From CAG-826 sp964504595 (GTDB lineage Bacteria > Bacillota_I > Bacilli_A > RFN20 > CAG-826): 64,000 bases of DNA. Positions 36,111 through 43,940 of this stretch are shown one piece after another. The notes beneath the pieces were generated by a model, which was not told the origin of the DNA, made no database searches, and saw only the letters and a program-made list of their open reading frames with translations. Position 1 is the first letter of the stretch; every line of letters starts with the position of its first letter. The translations under genes were made by a program, and so were the position numbers. The stretch covers positions 1 through 64,000 of the forward strand of contig CAZDEE010000008.1 in NCBI GenBank assembly GCA_964504595.1, written 5' to 3'.

Positions 36111-36959
36111 TTAAATGATAGAAGTTAATACGACATAATAGCCTTTTTGTTTGTAATATTTACTTTTTTTCATACACAACTCTTTATCAAACGATAAAGC
36201 AAAGACTGTTGAACCAGAACCACTCATACCAACGGCCTCAAATCCATCATTTTTTAACGAATTAATAATTCTATCTATATCATTTAAAATCATAATTGCT
36301 GGTTTTTCTAAATCATTATATCGATATTCATTAACTCTTTTTAAATCGCCATCTTGTAACGCTTCTATAGTCTTTTCTATATCGCCTTTTTCGGTTTTAT
36401 CGAGCAAATCATAATTGTTATATACTTCCTTTGTTGAACATCCTAAAAAAGGTTTAACAAGAAGAACATATGGCTTTTCTTTTAATTCAAATGGGGTTAT
36501 TTTTTCTCCAATTCCTTCCACTTTTGCAGCTTTATTAACTAAGAAAAAAGGAACATCTGCGCCTATTTCCTTACCTATTTCAATCAATTCTTCTTCACTT
36601 AGAGGAAGTTTTAATAAATCCGTTACTGCCATAAGAGTAAATGCAGCATCAGCGCTACCTCCTCCAAGACCAGCTTGAGAAGGTATCCTTTTTTCAACAT
36701 AAACATCAAATTCTTCTTTAAACTTAAATCTGTTTCTCAAAGCTTCTATAGCTTTATTAACACTATTACGACTTCCTAAAGGAATAGAATAATCATCAAA
36801 TTCAACATTTGTTTCATATTCATCATCCAATATTTCAATATTAATAACATCATATAAATCAATAGGTACCATAATCATTTCTAAATCATGATATCCATCT
36901 TTCCTATTAGAAACAATTTTTAAAGCTATATTTATTTTCGCGTTTGCCTTTACTTTCAT
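36111..36959 (-). CDS. ispE: 4-diphosphocytidyl-2-C-methyl-D-erythritol kinase
   Basis: ATP-dependent GHMP kinase of the MEP isoprenoid pathway. The 282-residue product starts AKINIALKIVSNRKDGYHDL, has the ATP loop PSQAGLGGGSADAA (about 88-101) and ends with GMSGSGSTVFAL. It begins one base after yabG and precedes glmU, the Bacillus order without veg, sspF, purR, yabJ and spoVG. Presence implies the MEP route supplies undecaprenyl carrier precursors. Confidence 0.95.
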   Translation of the reverse strand: MKVKANAKINIALKIVSNRKDGYHDLEMIMVPIDLYDVINIEILDDEYETNVEFDDYSIPLGSRNSVNKAIEALRNRFKFKEEFDVYVEKRIPSQAGLGGGSADAAFTLMAVTDLLKLPLSEEELIEIGKEIGADVPFFLVNKAAKVEGIGEKITPFELKEKPYVLLVKPFLGCSTKEVYNNYDLLDKTEKGDIEKTIEALQDGDLKRVNEYRYNDLEKPAIMILNDIDRIINSLKNDGFEAVGMSGSGSTVFALSFDKELCMKKSKYYKQKGYYVVLTSII

Positions 36960-36960
36960 T

Positions 36961-37707
36961 TTAGCGACCTCCTAGATATATTTTTCTAGCAACTCCTTTG
37001 GTTTCAATTCCACCTAATCTTTTTGTAATTGTACTATTAATGATTTCTTTTATCGAAGCGTATTCACTAACACTTGTTTTGGATATCAATGTCGCAATTA
37101 TAACCGGATCAAGTAAATGAATATTATCTCTTGTTGGCGAACTAGCTACATTTGCTCCCGCTTTTAAGAGGGCTTCATAATAACTTTGGCACGCTCCAGC
37201 AATAATTACAAGGCTATCTTTATTAGATTGATAATTTCTCGCTTCTAATATCGATTTAACAAAATCTGAGGAATGACGATAACTATTGATATCATTAACA
37301 TTTTTACCTTCTAGAGCATCATGCCCTGTGATAACAACAATATCCGGATGATGTTTTAATAGCAACGATTTTATTTTATAAGGGATTTCTTCTTCATTTA
37401 TAAAACATCCGATTGCTTGTACGTTATATTCTTTATAAGCCTGCATCGCTTTTTTTAAATAATGCTCATCTCCATCAATATGGAGAATAACACCTGGAAC
37501 TGTATTTTGCCTTAATAAAGCGTTATCTAAATAGGGAATATTTTCCTCATTAATGATACTAACCTTTTTTAAATCGCTTATTAAAGCGTCTGCAACTAAT
37601 CGAATATTTTTTCCTTTTAAATAAGCAATCCCATTCTCGATTTTATATATTCTAAATAAAATATCATGATGATAAGAATATCTAGTAACTATATCGTTAA
37701 CTTCCAT
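36961..37707 (-). CDS. yabG: Sporulation-specific protease YabG
   Basis: Cysteine-type protease (peptidase family U57) that processes spore coat proteins in B. subtilis. Visible signatures: VTRYSYHHDILFRI near the start, PGVILHIDGDEHYLKK, VVITGHDALEGKN and AGACQSYYEALLKAGANVASSP (Cys near residue 172 is the candidate nucleophile), then NIHLLDPVIIATLIS. I chose the ATG at 37707, nine bases after AGAGGTG; the GTG at 37719 overlaps that site. Its 248 residues are shorter than the 290 in Bacillus. It keeps the ksgA-yabG neighbourhood. Confidence 0.92.
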   Translation of the reverse strand: MEVNDIVTRYSYHHDILFRIYKIENGIAYLKGKNIRLVADALISDLKKVSIINEENIPYLDNALLRQNTVPGVILHIDGDEHYLKKAMQAYKEYNVQAIGCFINEEEIPYKIKSLLLKHHPDIVVITGHDALEGKNVNDINSYRHSSDFVKSILEARNYQSNKDSLVIIAGACQSYYEALLKAGANVASSPTRDNIHLLDPVIIATLISKTSVSEYASIKEIINSTITKRLGGIETKGVARKIYLGGR

Positions 37708-37738
37708 AAAACCAATCACCTCTAATATGTATATGATT

Positions 37739-38551
37739 TTATTTAGTTTTAGTTATTATTTGATATATAGAAAAAATTTCTTCTTTGGTTAACTCTTCTG
37801 CACGTTTATTTAACGGAATATTTAATTCATTTAATACTTTAGAGCTTTCCTCTTTTAATTTAAGTATTTCTCCTAAATTGTTAAAAACAGTCTTTCTTCT
37901 TTGATTAAATAATTTCTTTAAAAAAGAATAATAATTCTTTTTATTAACCTCTGTTTTCTTATAAATAATTTTAAAAACTACCGAATCAACATGAGGGATT
38001 GGATAAAAACACCCTTTATTAACTTTACAAACTCTTTCAATTTCATAAAATTGTTCTATTAAAATACTTAAAGGTCCATAATCTTTTGTCTTCCTTTTAG
38101 CGGTTAATCTTGATTCAACTTCTTGTTGAACCATAAATACAAAAGTATCTATATCAAAATCGAGTAAGACATGTTCTATTATTGGTGTCGTTAAATAGTA
38201 AGGAAGATTTCCAATAACTTTACTAACTCTTTCATCATCTTGAACTTTTAAAAAATCTTCTTTTATAACATTAACATTGGTAAATATCCTAAACACTGAT
38301 TTTAAATGATTAATCATATTTTCATCAATATCAAACAAATACAAAGGTTGGCTTTTGGCCGCTAAAGGTTCTGATAACGCTCCTAGGCCAGGCCCTATTT
38401 CATATATAATATCTTCTTTAGTAACATCTAAAGCTTCAACAATTTTATTAACTATTTTCTCATCTATTAAAAAATTTTGTCCATATTTCTTTTTAGGAAA
38501 TAAACTATATTCATTTAATTTTGAAAGAACATATTCTTTACTTGCTATCAT
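37739..38551 (-). CDS. rsmA: 16S rRNA (adenine1518/1519-N6)-dimethyltransferase
   Basis: Dimethylates two adjacent adenines at the 3' end of 16S rRNA (also called KsgA). The SAM-binding EIGPGLGALSEPL (about 47-59) and the catalytic NLPYYLTTPI (N-L-P-Y, about 115-124) are intact, as is the C-terminal helical domain with the FNQRRKTVFNNL stretch. Length is 270. Overlaps rnmV by 14 bases; the two act on rRNA and are coupled in most Firmicutes. Confidence 0.96.
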   Translation of the reverse strand: MIASKEYVLSKLNEYSLFPKKKYGQNFLIDEKIVNKIVEALDVTKEDIIYEIGPGLGALSEPLAAKSQPLYLFDIDENMINHLKSVFRIFTNVNVIKEDFLKVQDDERVSKVIGNLPYYLTTPIIEHVLLDFDIDTFVFMVQQEVESRLTAKRKTKDYGPLSILIEQFYEIERVCKVNKGCFYPIPHVDSVVFKIIYKKTEVNKKNYYSFLKKLFNQRRKTVFNNLGEILKLKEESSKVLNELNIPLNKRAEELTKEEIFSIYQIITKTK

Positions 38552-39095
38552 TATTATCTTTCCTCCATATTAACAAATCGTTTTTATTAATTCCTACCGC
38601 TAATAGATGCTTATAAAATGTTTTTGCGTTACTAACAAACCCTAAACTAAAATGTTCTGCCGCTTTTTTTCTTAAACAATCACTATCTTCTTGACCTATA
38701 AATCCTAGTTCATATAAATCTTTCTTGGTTAAATCACTTTTATTTATTTCATTTTTTAAAGCAAATGCATTTTTTAAAGCGTATATCACTTCTTCTTTAG
38801 TCGATTCCGCTACACCAACTTTATGATTTCTAATTGAAAATTCTTTTCGAACATAAGCGTGCAAAACACCATCAATATTTTCTTCAATTTTATTTCTAAT
38901 TTGTAATCCTGGAAAATCAGGATCTGTTAAAACAATAATATCTCTTTTCTTTTTTAAAGTTTTTAAATACGCTATCGTTTCTTTAGAAATTTCTGAACCA
39001 TTAGTAATAACAAAATCAGCATCAATAAATGTTTCTAAAAATGAAACATCACTTTTCCCTTCAACTACAATTATTGCAGAACAGTTATATTTCAT
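38538..39095 (-). CDS. rnmV: Ribonuclease M5
   Basis: TOPRIM nuclease that matures 5S rRNA on the 50S subunit. The TOPRIM acidic residues are visible in VVEGKSDVSFL (10-20) and VLTDPDFPG (about 55-63), followed by VGVAESTKEEV. At 185 residues it has normal length. Its start overlaps the tatD stop by four bases and its end overlaps ksgA. Confidence 0.94.
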   Translation of the reverse strand: MKYNCSAIIVVEGKSDVSFLETFIDADFVITNGSEISKETIAYLKTLKKKRDIIVLTDPDFPGLQIRNKIEENIDGVLHAYVRKEFSIRNHKVGVAESTKEEVIYALKNAFALKNEINKSDLTKKDLYELGFIGQEDSDCLRKKAAEHFSLGFVSNAKTFYKHLLAVGINKNDLLIWRKDNNDSK

Positions 39096-39850
39096 ATTTT
39101 AAATATCCTTTTTGTATTTTCTATTAATGCTTGTTGTAATTCTTGAATATCTATTCCTTTTATTTCCGCGATAACTTTAGCCACTAAAGGTAAATAACAT
39201 GGTTCATTTCTTTTTCCGCGATATGGATGTGGAGTTAAATATGGACAATCTGTTTCAATTAATATTCTATTTAAAGGCACATTCAAAGCACAATCTTTAC
39301 TATTTTGAGCATTTTTAAATGTTACTGGTCCTCCAAAAGAAATATATCCACCTAACTTTAAAAATTCTTCCATCATCTCTTTTGAGCCACTAAAACAATG
39401 CATAATAAATCCATATTCAGGACGATGCTCTTTTAAAATACTTAATGTATCTTGAATAGCGTCTCGAGAATGAATTGATATTGGTAAATGATATTTATTA
39501 GCAATTTCTATTTGCTTAATAAAATATTCTTTTTGTCTATTTCTTTCTTCTATTTCTTTAACCCAATAATAATCTAGACCAATTTCTCCAACCGCTTTGA
39601 CTTTACTATCAGTTAACAACAATTCTAAATCATTTAAATTAACATCTTTTATATCACAAGGATGAACTCCCGCAAGAGCGTATATATTTTGATATTTTCC
39701 TGCTAAACTAATAGCGGATTTACTCGAAGGAATATCCCAACCGACAACAAAAAAGCTACTTACTCCTTCGTTTCCCGCTCTTAAAATAACTTCATCAACT
39801 TCATTTAATAAGTCTTCACTATTTAAGTGACAATGTGTATCAATAAACAT
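39092..39850 (-). CDS. tatD: TatD-family metal-dependent DNase
   Basis: TIM-barrel hydrolase with 3'-5' exonuclease activity in studied members. The metal ligands are visible: FIDTHCHL (2-9), GEIGLDYYW (about 92-100), PISIHSRDA (about 127-135), MHCFSG (about 155-160) and ETDCPYLTP (about 206-214). The 252-residue length is standard. It follows mnmE by two bases. Confidence 0.95.
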   Translation of the reverse strand: MFIDTHCHLNSEDLLNEVDEVILRAGNEGVSSFFVVGWDIPSSKSAISLAGKYQNIYALAGVHPCDIKDVNLNDLELLLTDSKVKAVGEIGLDYYWVKEIEERNRQKEYFIKQIEIANKYHLPISIHSRDAIQDTLSILKEHRPEYGFIMHCFSGSKEMMEEFLKLGGYISFGGPVTFKNAQNSKDCALNVPLNRILIETDCPYLTPHPYRGKRNEPCYLPLVAKVIAEIKGIDIQELQQALIENTKRIFKI

Positions 39851-39852
39851 CT

Positions 39853-41184
39853 TTATTTACCTACGCAAAAACGTGAGAAAATCTCCTCAGAGAAATCATT
39901 TCCTTTTGCTTCTCCTAATATTTCTAATATACTTTGATACGCATCTTGAATCGATACCGCAACTAAATCTAAAGTTAATCCTTTTTCAGCGTCATCTTTA
40001 GCTTTTTCTAATTCAATTCTAGCTTTATTTAAAAGGCCTAATTGTCTTTCATTAGAAAAACTTGGTCGAGAATATGATTCTGGATCGATTTCTAAAACTT
40101 CTAAAATACTCTTCTCTAATTTAGAAATTTCCATATTCTTTGCCGACACATAAATGCCATCTTCTTTTTTTATAATTGTTTTTAAATCATCTTTGTTATA
40201 AACAATTATTCTTCGTTTAGAATCTGTTCTTTTTCTTAATTCTTGATCTTCTTGATCTTCTTCTTTTGATGAATCAATTACTAACAATATCAAATCTGCT
40301 TCATCGATAACTGTATTAGCTTTTAAAATACCAATTGACTCGACTTTATCACTAGACTCATGAATTCCTGCGGTATCTAAAAAATAAATAGGAATTCCTT
40401 TTAAAAGGACTTCTCCTTCTACTATATCTCTTGTTGTCCCCGCAATATCAGTAACAATTGCTTTTTCTTCTTTTATTAATGCATTTAATAAAGATGATTT
40501 TCCAACATTTGGCTTACCAACAATAGCTACCTTAATTCCATCTTTAATCTTTTTTCCTTGTTTTCCTTCTTTAATTAATCCATCTATAATTCCTTGCATC
40601 TTTTTAACATCTTCGATAACTTTTTGATTTGTAGCAATCTCTATATCTTCATATTCAGGATAATCGATGTTAACTTCAATCAAAGATAACAAATCAGCGA
40701 TTAAAGTCTTAATTGGATTAAGTTTTTCACTGGTTTTTCCCTCTAATGAAAGAAGAGCTAAATCTTTAGCTTCTTCGCTTTGAGCGTGAATTATATCATT
40801 AACCGATTCTGCTTGTACTAAATCAATTTTTCCATTATAAAAAGCTCGTGAAGTAAATTCTCCTCTTTCTGCTTGTCTTGCTCCATGCTTAATTAATAAC
40901 GATATAATTTGACGAATAATAATCATTGAGCCATGACATTGAATTTCAACCAAATTTTCTCCAGTATAAGATCTAGTTCCTGGATAAACATTTAATAAAA
41001 CTTCATCTACTTTTTTATTTTCATCCTTTATGTATCCGTATTCAATTGTTCTTTTTGTTATAGTTGTTAAATCCTTACTAAAACATTTACTTACAATTTC
41101 TAACGCTCTTGCACCTGAAACACGAATAATTGCAATCGCAGAAACTAAAGGCGCGCTTGCTAAAGCAACAATAGTATCAAACAT
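39853..41184 (-). CDS. mnmE: tRNA modification GTPase MnmE
   Basis: With MnmG, adds the (carboxymethyl)aminomethyl group at U34 of several tRNAs. The N-terminal folate-binding domain is about 1-115. The GTPase has GKPNVGKSS (G1), DIAGTTRD (G2) and DTAGIHE (G3). The extreme C-terminus FSRFCVGK has the catalytic Cys. I chose the ATG at 41184, placing AGAGGAAG upstream; the in-frame GTG at 41193 overlaps that site. Length is 443. mnmG does not follow, unlike Bacillus; tatD does. Confidence 0.96.
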   Translation of the reverse strand: MFDTIVALASAPLVSAIAIIRVSGARALEIVSKCFSKDLTTITKRTIEYGYIKDENKKVDEVLLNVYPGTRSYTGENLVEIQCHGSMIIIRQIISLLIKHGARQAERGEFTSRAFYNGKIDLVQAESVNDIIHAQSEEAKDLALLSLEGKTSEKLNPIKTLIADLLSLIEVNIDYPEYEDIEIATNQKVIEDVKKMQGIIDGLIKEGKQGKKIKDGIKVAIVGKPNVGKSSLLNALIKEEKAIVTDIAGTTRDIVEGEVLLKGIPIYFLDTAGIHESSDKVESIGILKANTVIDEADLILLVIDSSKEEDQEDQELRKRTDSKRRIIVYNKDDLKTIIKKEDGIYVSAKNMEISKLEKSILEVLEIDPESYSRPSFSNERQLGLLNKARIELEKAKDDAEKGLTLDLVAVSIQDAYQSILEILGEAKGNDFSEEIFSRFCVGK

Positions 41185-41211
41185 AATTCTCACTTCCTCT
41201 TATATATTACC

Positions 41212-41237
41212 AAAAAAAAGAACCTAATGGCTCTTTT
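41212..41237 (-). terminator. Terminator of rpmH-jag operon
   Basis: Minus strand: AAGAGCC-ATTA-GGTTCTT (one G-U pair) followed by eight U, directly after the jag stop. Confidence 0.88.
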
Positions 41238-41243
41238 TCTTAA

Positions 41244-41843
41244 TTAATCAACATATTTAATTGTAATTTGACGATGTTTTCCTTCTCCAACACTTTCTGT
41301 TTTAATATGTGGCATATTACTTAAAGCATTGTGAATCATTCTTCTTTCGTCAGCAGGCATAGCTTCCATTGTAATTGTTTGATGAGAACGTTGAACTTCT
41401 TTAGCCATATGTCTTGCCATTGAAACAACTTTGCTATACTTTCCATCTTTATATTCATTAATATCGAGTAAAACTCTATATCTCTTTTTAAATTTTGAAG
41501 AAACAGCTAGTTTAGTTAATTCATTTAAAGCTTGTAATGTTCGGCCATTCTTTCCAATCAAAATGGAATTATGATCTGAATCAATATTAATCTTAATAAT
41601 ACCTTCAGATAATGTAGCTTTTGTCGTTGCGGTTATTCCAAAAGAGGAAATAACATTAACAACATAATTTTCACAGAATTCAACCGCATCTGATAAATCA
41701 TAAACTTCGATTTCTGCTTTTTTTATAAATAAGCCCTTCTTTTCTTCGATAACTTTATAGACTAGAGATTCTTTACTTTCGCCAAATTCGTTTGCCGCGA
41801 TATCAAGAGCCTCATCTACAGTCTTTGCAACAAATCTTTTCAT
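41244..41843 (-). CDS. jag: RNA-binding protein Jag/KhpB (Jag_N-KH-R3H)
   Basis: RNA-binding protein linked to elongation and division control and co-encoded with YidC. The 199 residues divide into a Jag_N domain (MKRFVAKTVDEALDIAANEF, 1-50), a KH domain with the loop IGKNGRTLQAL (about 112-122) and an R3H domain with RRMIHNALSNMPHI (about 167-180). I chose the ATG at 41843, where TAATG links it to the yidC stop; the longer upstream frame is only an overlap with yidC. Confidence 0.95.
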   Translation of the reverse strand: MKRFVAKTVDEALDIAANEFGESKESLVYKVIEEKKGLFIKKAEIEVYDLSDAVEFCENYVVNVISSFGITATTKATLSEGIIKINIDSDHNSILIGKNGRTLQALNELTKLAVSSKFKKRYRVLLDINEYKDGKYSKVVSMARHMAKEVQRSHQTITMEAMPADERRMIHNALSNMPHIKTESVGEGKHRQITIKYVD

Positions 41844-43279
41844 TATTTTTTCTTCCTTTTCATTACATTTTGTGTGATAACGGTTTGAACCATTGAAATT
41901 AACGCTCCAATTAACCAATAAATACCCATTCCAGATGGTAATGAGAAGCCCATAATAACAATCATAATTGTCATCATCCAACTCATTATCTTCATTTGTT
42001 TATTTTGAGCGTCCGCAGCTGGGTTTTTACCCATCTTAGAAACTTTCTTTGTTTCTCTTGCTTGTAACCATCTACCTAGTTGACTTGAAATTATTTGTGA
42101 TGCTGTCATTAAAGCAAATAACACAATCGCAGTCCACCATGCTCCATCAAAGGACCATGTTGTAATTGTCGCGCTTATTGAGTTGCCTAAGCTCATTCCA
42201 AAGATATCTCCAGATGTTAGAATACTAGATCCACTTAACGCACCCCAAACAGCAATAAAGATTGGGAATTGAATGATAAGTGTTAATAATTGTGACATTG
42301 GATTAATTTTATGTTTTTTATACAAAGCCATTTGAGCTTGAGCAAGCATTTGCTTTTCATATTGATTTGTATTTGAATTAGGATACTTTTGTTGTAGTTT
42401 AGCAAGTTCTGGTTGTAATGCAGACATCTTTTGTTGATCCATAGTAGATCTAAATGTAAACAACATCAAAAGTCCTCTAACAATAACTGTCAAAATAAGA
42501 ATAGCCACAAATTGTGCCCATCCATTACCTAAGGAAGGTAAGAACACATTTGTTAAACTATGCGCTAACCACGCAACTGGATAAACTAATAAACCTTCAA
42601 TAAAACCTTTATCAAAAGCATCTTTCCATGTTTTTCCATCGATCCATGTTTTACTTCCTTCTGGTCCATAATATCCACTTTCTGGAGTAACACATGTTCT
42701 GTTTGCAGAAACATAAGTTTCCATAACTCTTTTATATTGAGTGATAAAATCTTTTCCTGGAACATAATCGAGTCCGACTTCAACCTTGATTTCTTCAACC
42801 ATTTTATCCCAGTTGACCCATAATGTATCAACAGCTTTTCCTTTTTTGTTTATAACTTGTCCGGCGAATTTAAGATATCCATATTGCTCAAGAATTTCTT
42901 TGTTTGTAAAATCTTTTTCTTTTTCATCATTTTTTTCTTGCCATGCATTTTTCGCCAACTCTAAAGTTTTATCATCTATTGCTTTAAAGAATTTTGGCGA
43001 TGGGATATCATAACTATCACCTATTTTAGAAATCTCTTCAGTAATTTTTGGGTTAGCAAATTGTAACACTCTAGTTGTTGTCGCGTTTTCACCTTCACCT
43101 GTTGTGATATCTTCATATATATAATTTCCTGATTCATCATATTTTAAGCCTGAATCATAAGTATATAACATATGCGCTTTATCGTTAACGGAACAAAAGT
43201 TTGCGGTACAACCGGTAATCATAGATAAACCAAAAATAATAGCGGTAATTTTTAAAATACTTTTACTATTTTTTTTCAT
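41843..43279 (-). CDS. yidC: Membrane protein insertase YidC (SpoIIIJ/OxaA type)
   Basis: Inserts proteins into the membrane with or without SecYEG. It has a lipoprotein signal (basic start, hydrophobic core, lipobox ITGC with Cys near residue 24). An unusually long extracytoplasmic segment of about 200 residues follows. The conserved five-helix core is about 235-475 (AQFVAILILTVIVRGLLMLF, PMSQLLTLIIQFPIFIAVW). At 478 residues it is almost twice SpoIIIJ (261). The ATG at 43279 has GGAGGAAAG seven bases away; the start overlaps rnpA. It follows rpmH-rnpA as in nearly all Firmicutes. Confidence 0.94.
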   Translation of the reverse strand: MKKNSKSILKITAIIFGLSMITGCTANFCSVNDKAHMLYTYDSGLKYDESGNYIYEDITTGEGENATTTRVLQFANPKITEEISKIGDSYDIPSPKFFKAIDDKTLELAKNAWQEKNDEKEKDFTNKEILEQYGYLKFAGQVINKKGKAVDTLWVNWDKMVEEIKVEVGLDYVPGKDFITQYKRVMETYVSANRTCVTPESGYYGPEGSKTWIDGKTWKDAFDKGFIEGLLVYPVAWLAHSLTNVFLPSLGNGWAQFVAILILTVIVRGLLMLFTFRSTMDQQKMSALQPELAKLQQKYPNSNTNQYEKQMLAQAQMALYKKHKINPMSQLLTLIIQFPIFIAVWGALSGSSILTSGDIFGMSLGNSISATITTWSFDGAWWTAIVLFALMTASQIISSQLGRWLQARETKKVSKMGKNPAADAQNKQMKIMSWMMTIMIVIMGFSLPSGMGIYWLIGALISMVQTVITQNVMKRKKK

Positions 43280-43610
43280 CAACTTTCCTCCTTATTCTCA
43301 AAAACAAACTATTCAAATCTTGTAAATTTTCTTGATATGTTTTTAAACAATATTCCTTACGCGCTATAACTACATAGTCATAAGGAACTAAATCTTCTTC
43401 TAATTCTCTTATCATGCTTCTAACTTGTCGACGAACAGTTGATCTAACAACTGCGTTTCCAAGTTTTACAGGCGCTGATATTCCTATACGATGATGACTT
43501 AAACTTTTATCTAAGTAATAAATAACAAAAGTCTTATTTTTTTCACATTTACCAGAATGAACAACTTTTTGAAAATCTTCATGCGATTTAACACGATACT
43601 TTATCTTCAT
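43266..43610 (-). CDS. rnpA: Ribonuclease P protein component
   Basis: Protein cofactor of RNase P for tRNA 5' maturation. The 114-residue product has the conserved RNR-like motif in KLGNAVVRSTVRRQVRSMIR, of which the first 20 residues form the core helix, plus an N-terminal aromatic patch (RVKSHEDFQKV). I chose the ATG at 43610 because GGAGG is ideally spaced; the ATG at 43625 would lie upstream of that site. Confidence 0.94.
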   Translation of the reverse strand: MKIKYRVKSHEDFQKVVHSGKCEKNKTFVIYYLDKSLSHHRIGISAPVKLGNAVVRSTVRRQVRSMIRELEEDLVPYDYVVIARKEYCLKTYQENLQDLNSLFLRIRRKVDEKK

Positions 43611-43639
43611 TAATCGTTCCTCCATTCATCAAAGTATTC

Positions 43640-43669
43640 AAAAAAACCACCAGCACGATCACTAGTGGT
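43640..43669 (-). terminator. Hairpin terminator/attenuator between rpmH and rnpA
   Basis: Minus strand: ACCACTAG and CTGGTGGT form an 8-bp stem (one G-U) with an 8-base loop and a following U run. It sits between rpmH and rnpA, where partial termination would give more L34 than RnpA. Confidence 0.75.
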
Positions 43670-43679
43670 TACGCAATCC

Positions 43680-43814
43680 TTAAGCTGAAAGTACGGCTCT
43701 GCCTTTTGCACGGCGTCTAGCTAAAACTTTACGACCATTTGGTGTGGCCATTCTTGCTCTAAAGCCATGTGTAGCTTGATGTTTTCTTCTGCTTGGTTGA
43801 TAAGTTCTTTTCAT
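43680..43814 (-). CDS. rpmH: 50S ribosomal protein L34
   Basis: A 44-residue very basic protein with the invariant L34 pattern, beginning [12 protein letters not shown], then [20 protein letters not shown], then KGRAVLSA. It has a GGAGGTG ribosome-binding site and an upstream TTGATT-17-TATACT promoter. It heads the rpmH-rnpA-yidC-jag cluster beside the origin. Confidence 0.97.
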   Translation of the reverse strand: MKRTYQPSRRKHQATHGFRARMATPNGRKVLARRRAKGRAVLSA

Positions 43815-43848
43815 AAATACACCTCCGATTTATCGTATACGCGTGATA

Positions 43849-43877
43849 AGTATATATTTTTATTAAAAATAAATCAA
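43849..43877 (-). promoter_or_regulatory. Sigma-A promoter of rpmH
   Basis: Minus strand: TTGATT (43872-43877), 17 bases, TATACT (43849-43854), about 35 bases before the L34 start codon. Confidence 0.75.
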
Positions 43878-43906
43878 GTAAAACCACGAAAAAACCCAAG
43901 GCTAAA

Positions 43907-43936
43907 AGAAAAAAAGGCTGGTACTGAGACCGCCTT
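43907..43936 (-). terminator. Terminator of oriC-adjacent lipoprotein gene
   Basis: Minus strand: AAGGC-GGT against ACC-A-GCCTT (one bulged A), followed by seven U, located five bases past the stop. Confidence 0.8.
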
Positions 43937-43940
43937 AATC

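Noticed and set aside
41844..41981. N-terminal 46-residue extension of Jag
   Set aside because: It lies entirely inside yidC in another frame; the Jag_N domain starts exactly at the ATG at 41843.
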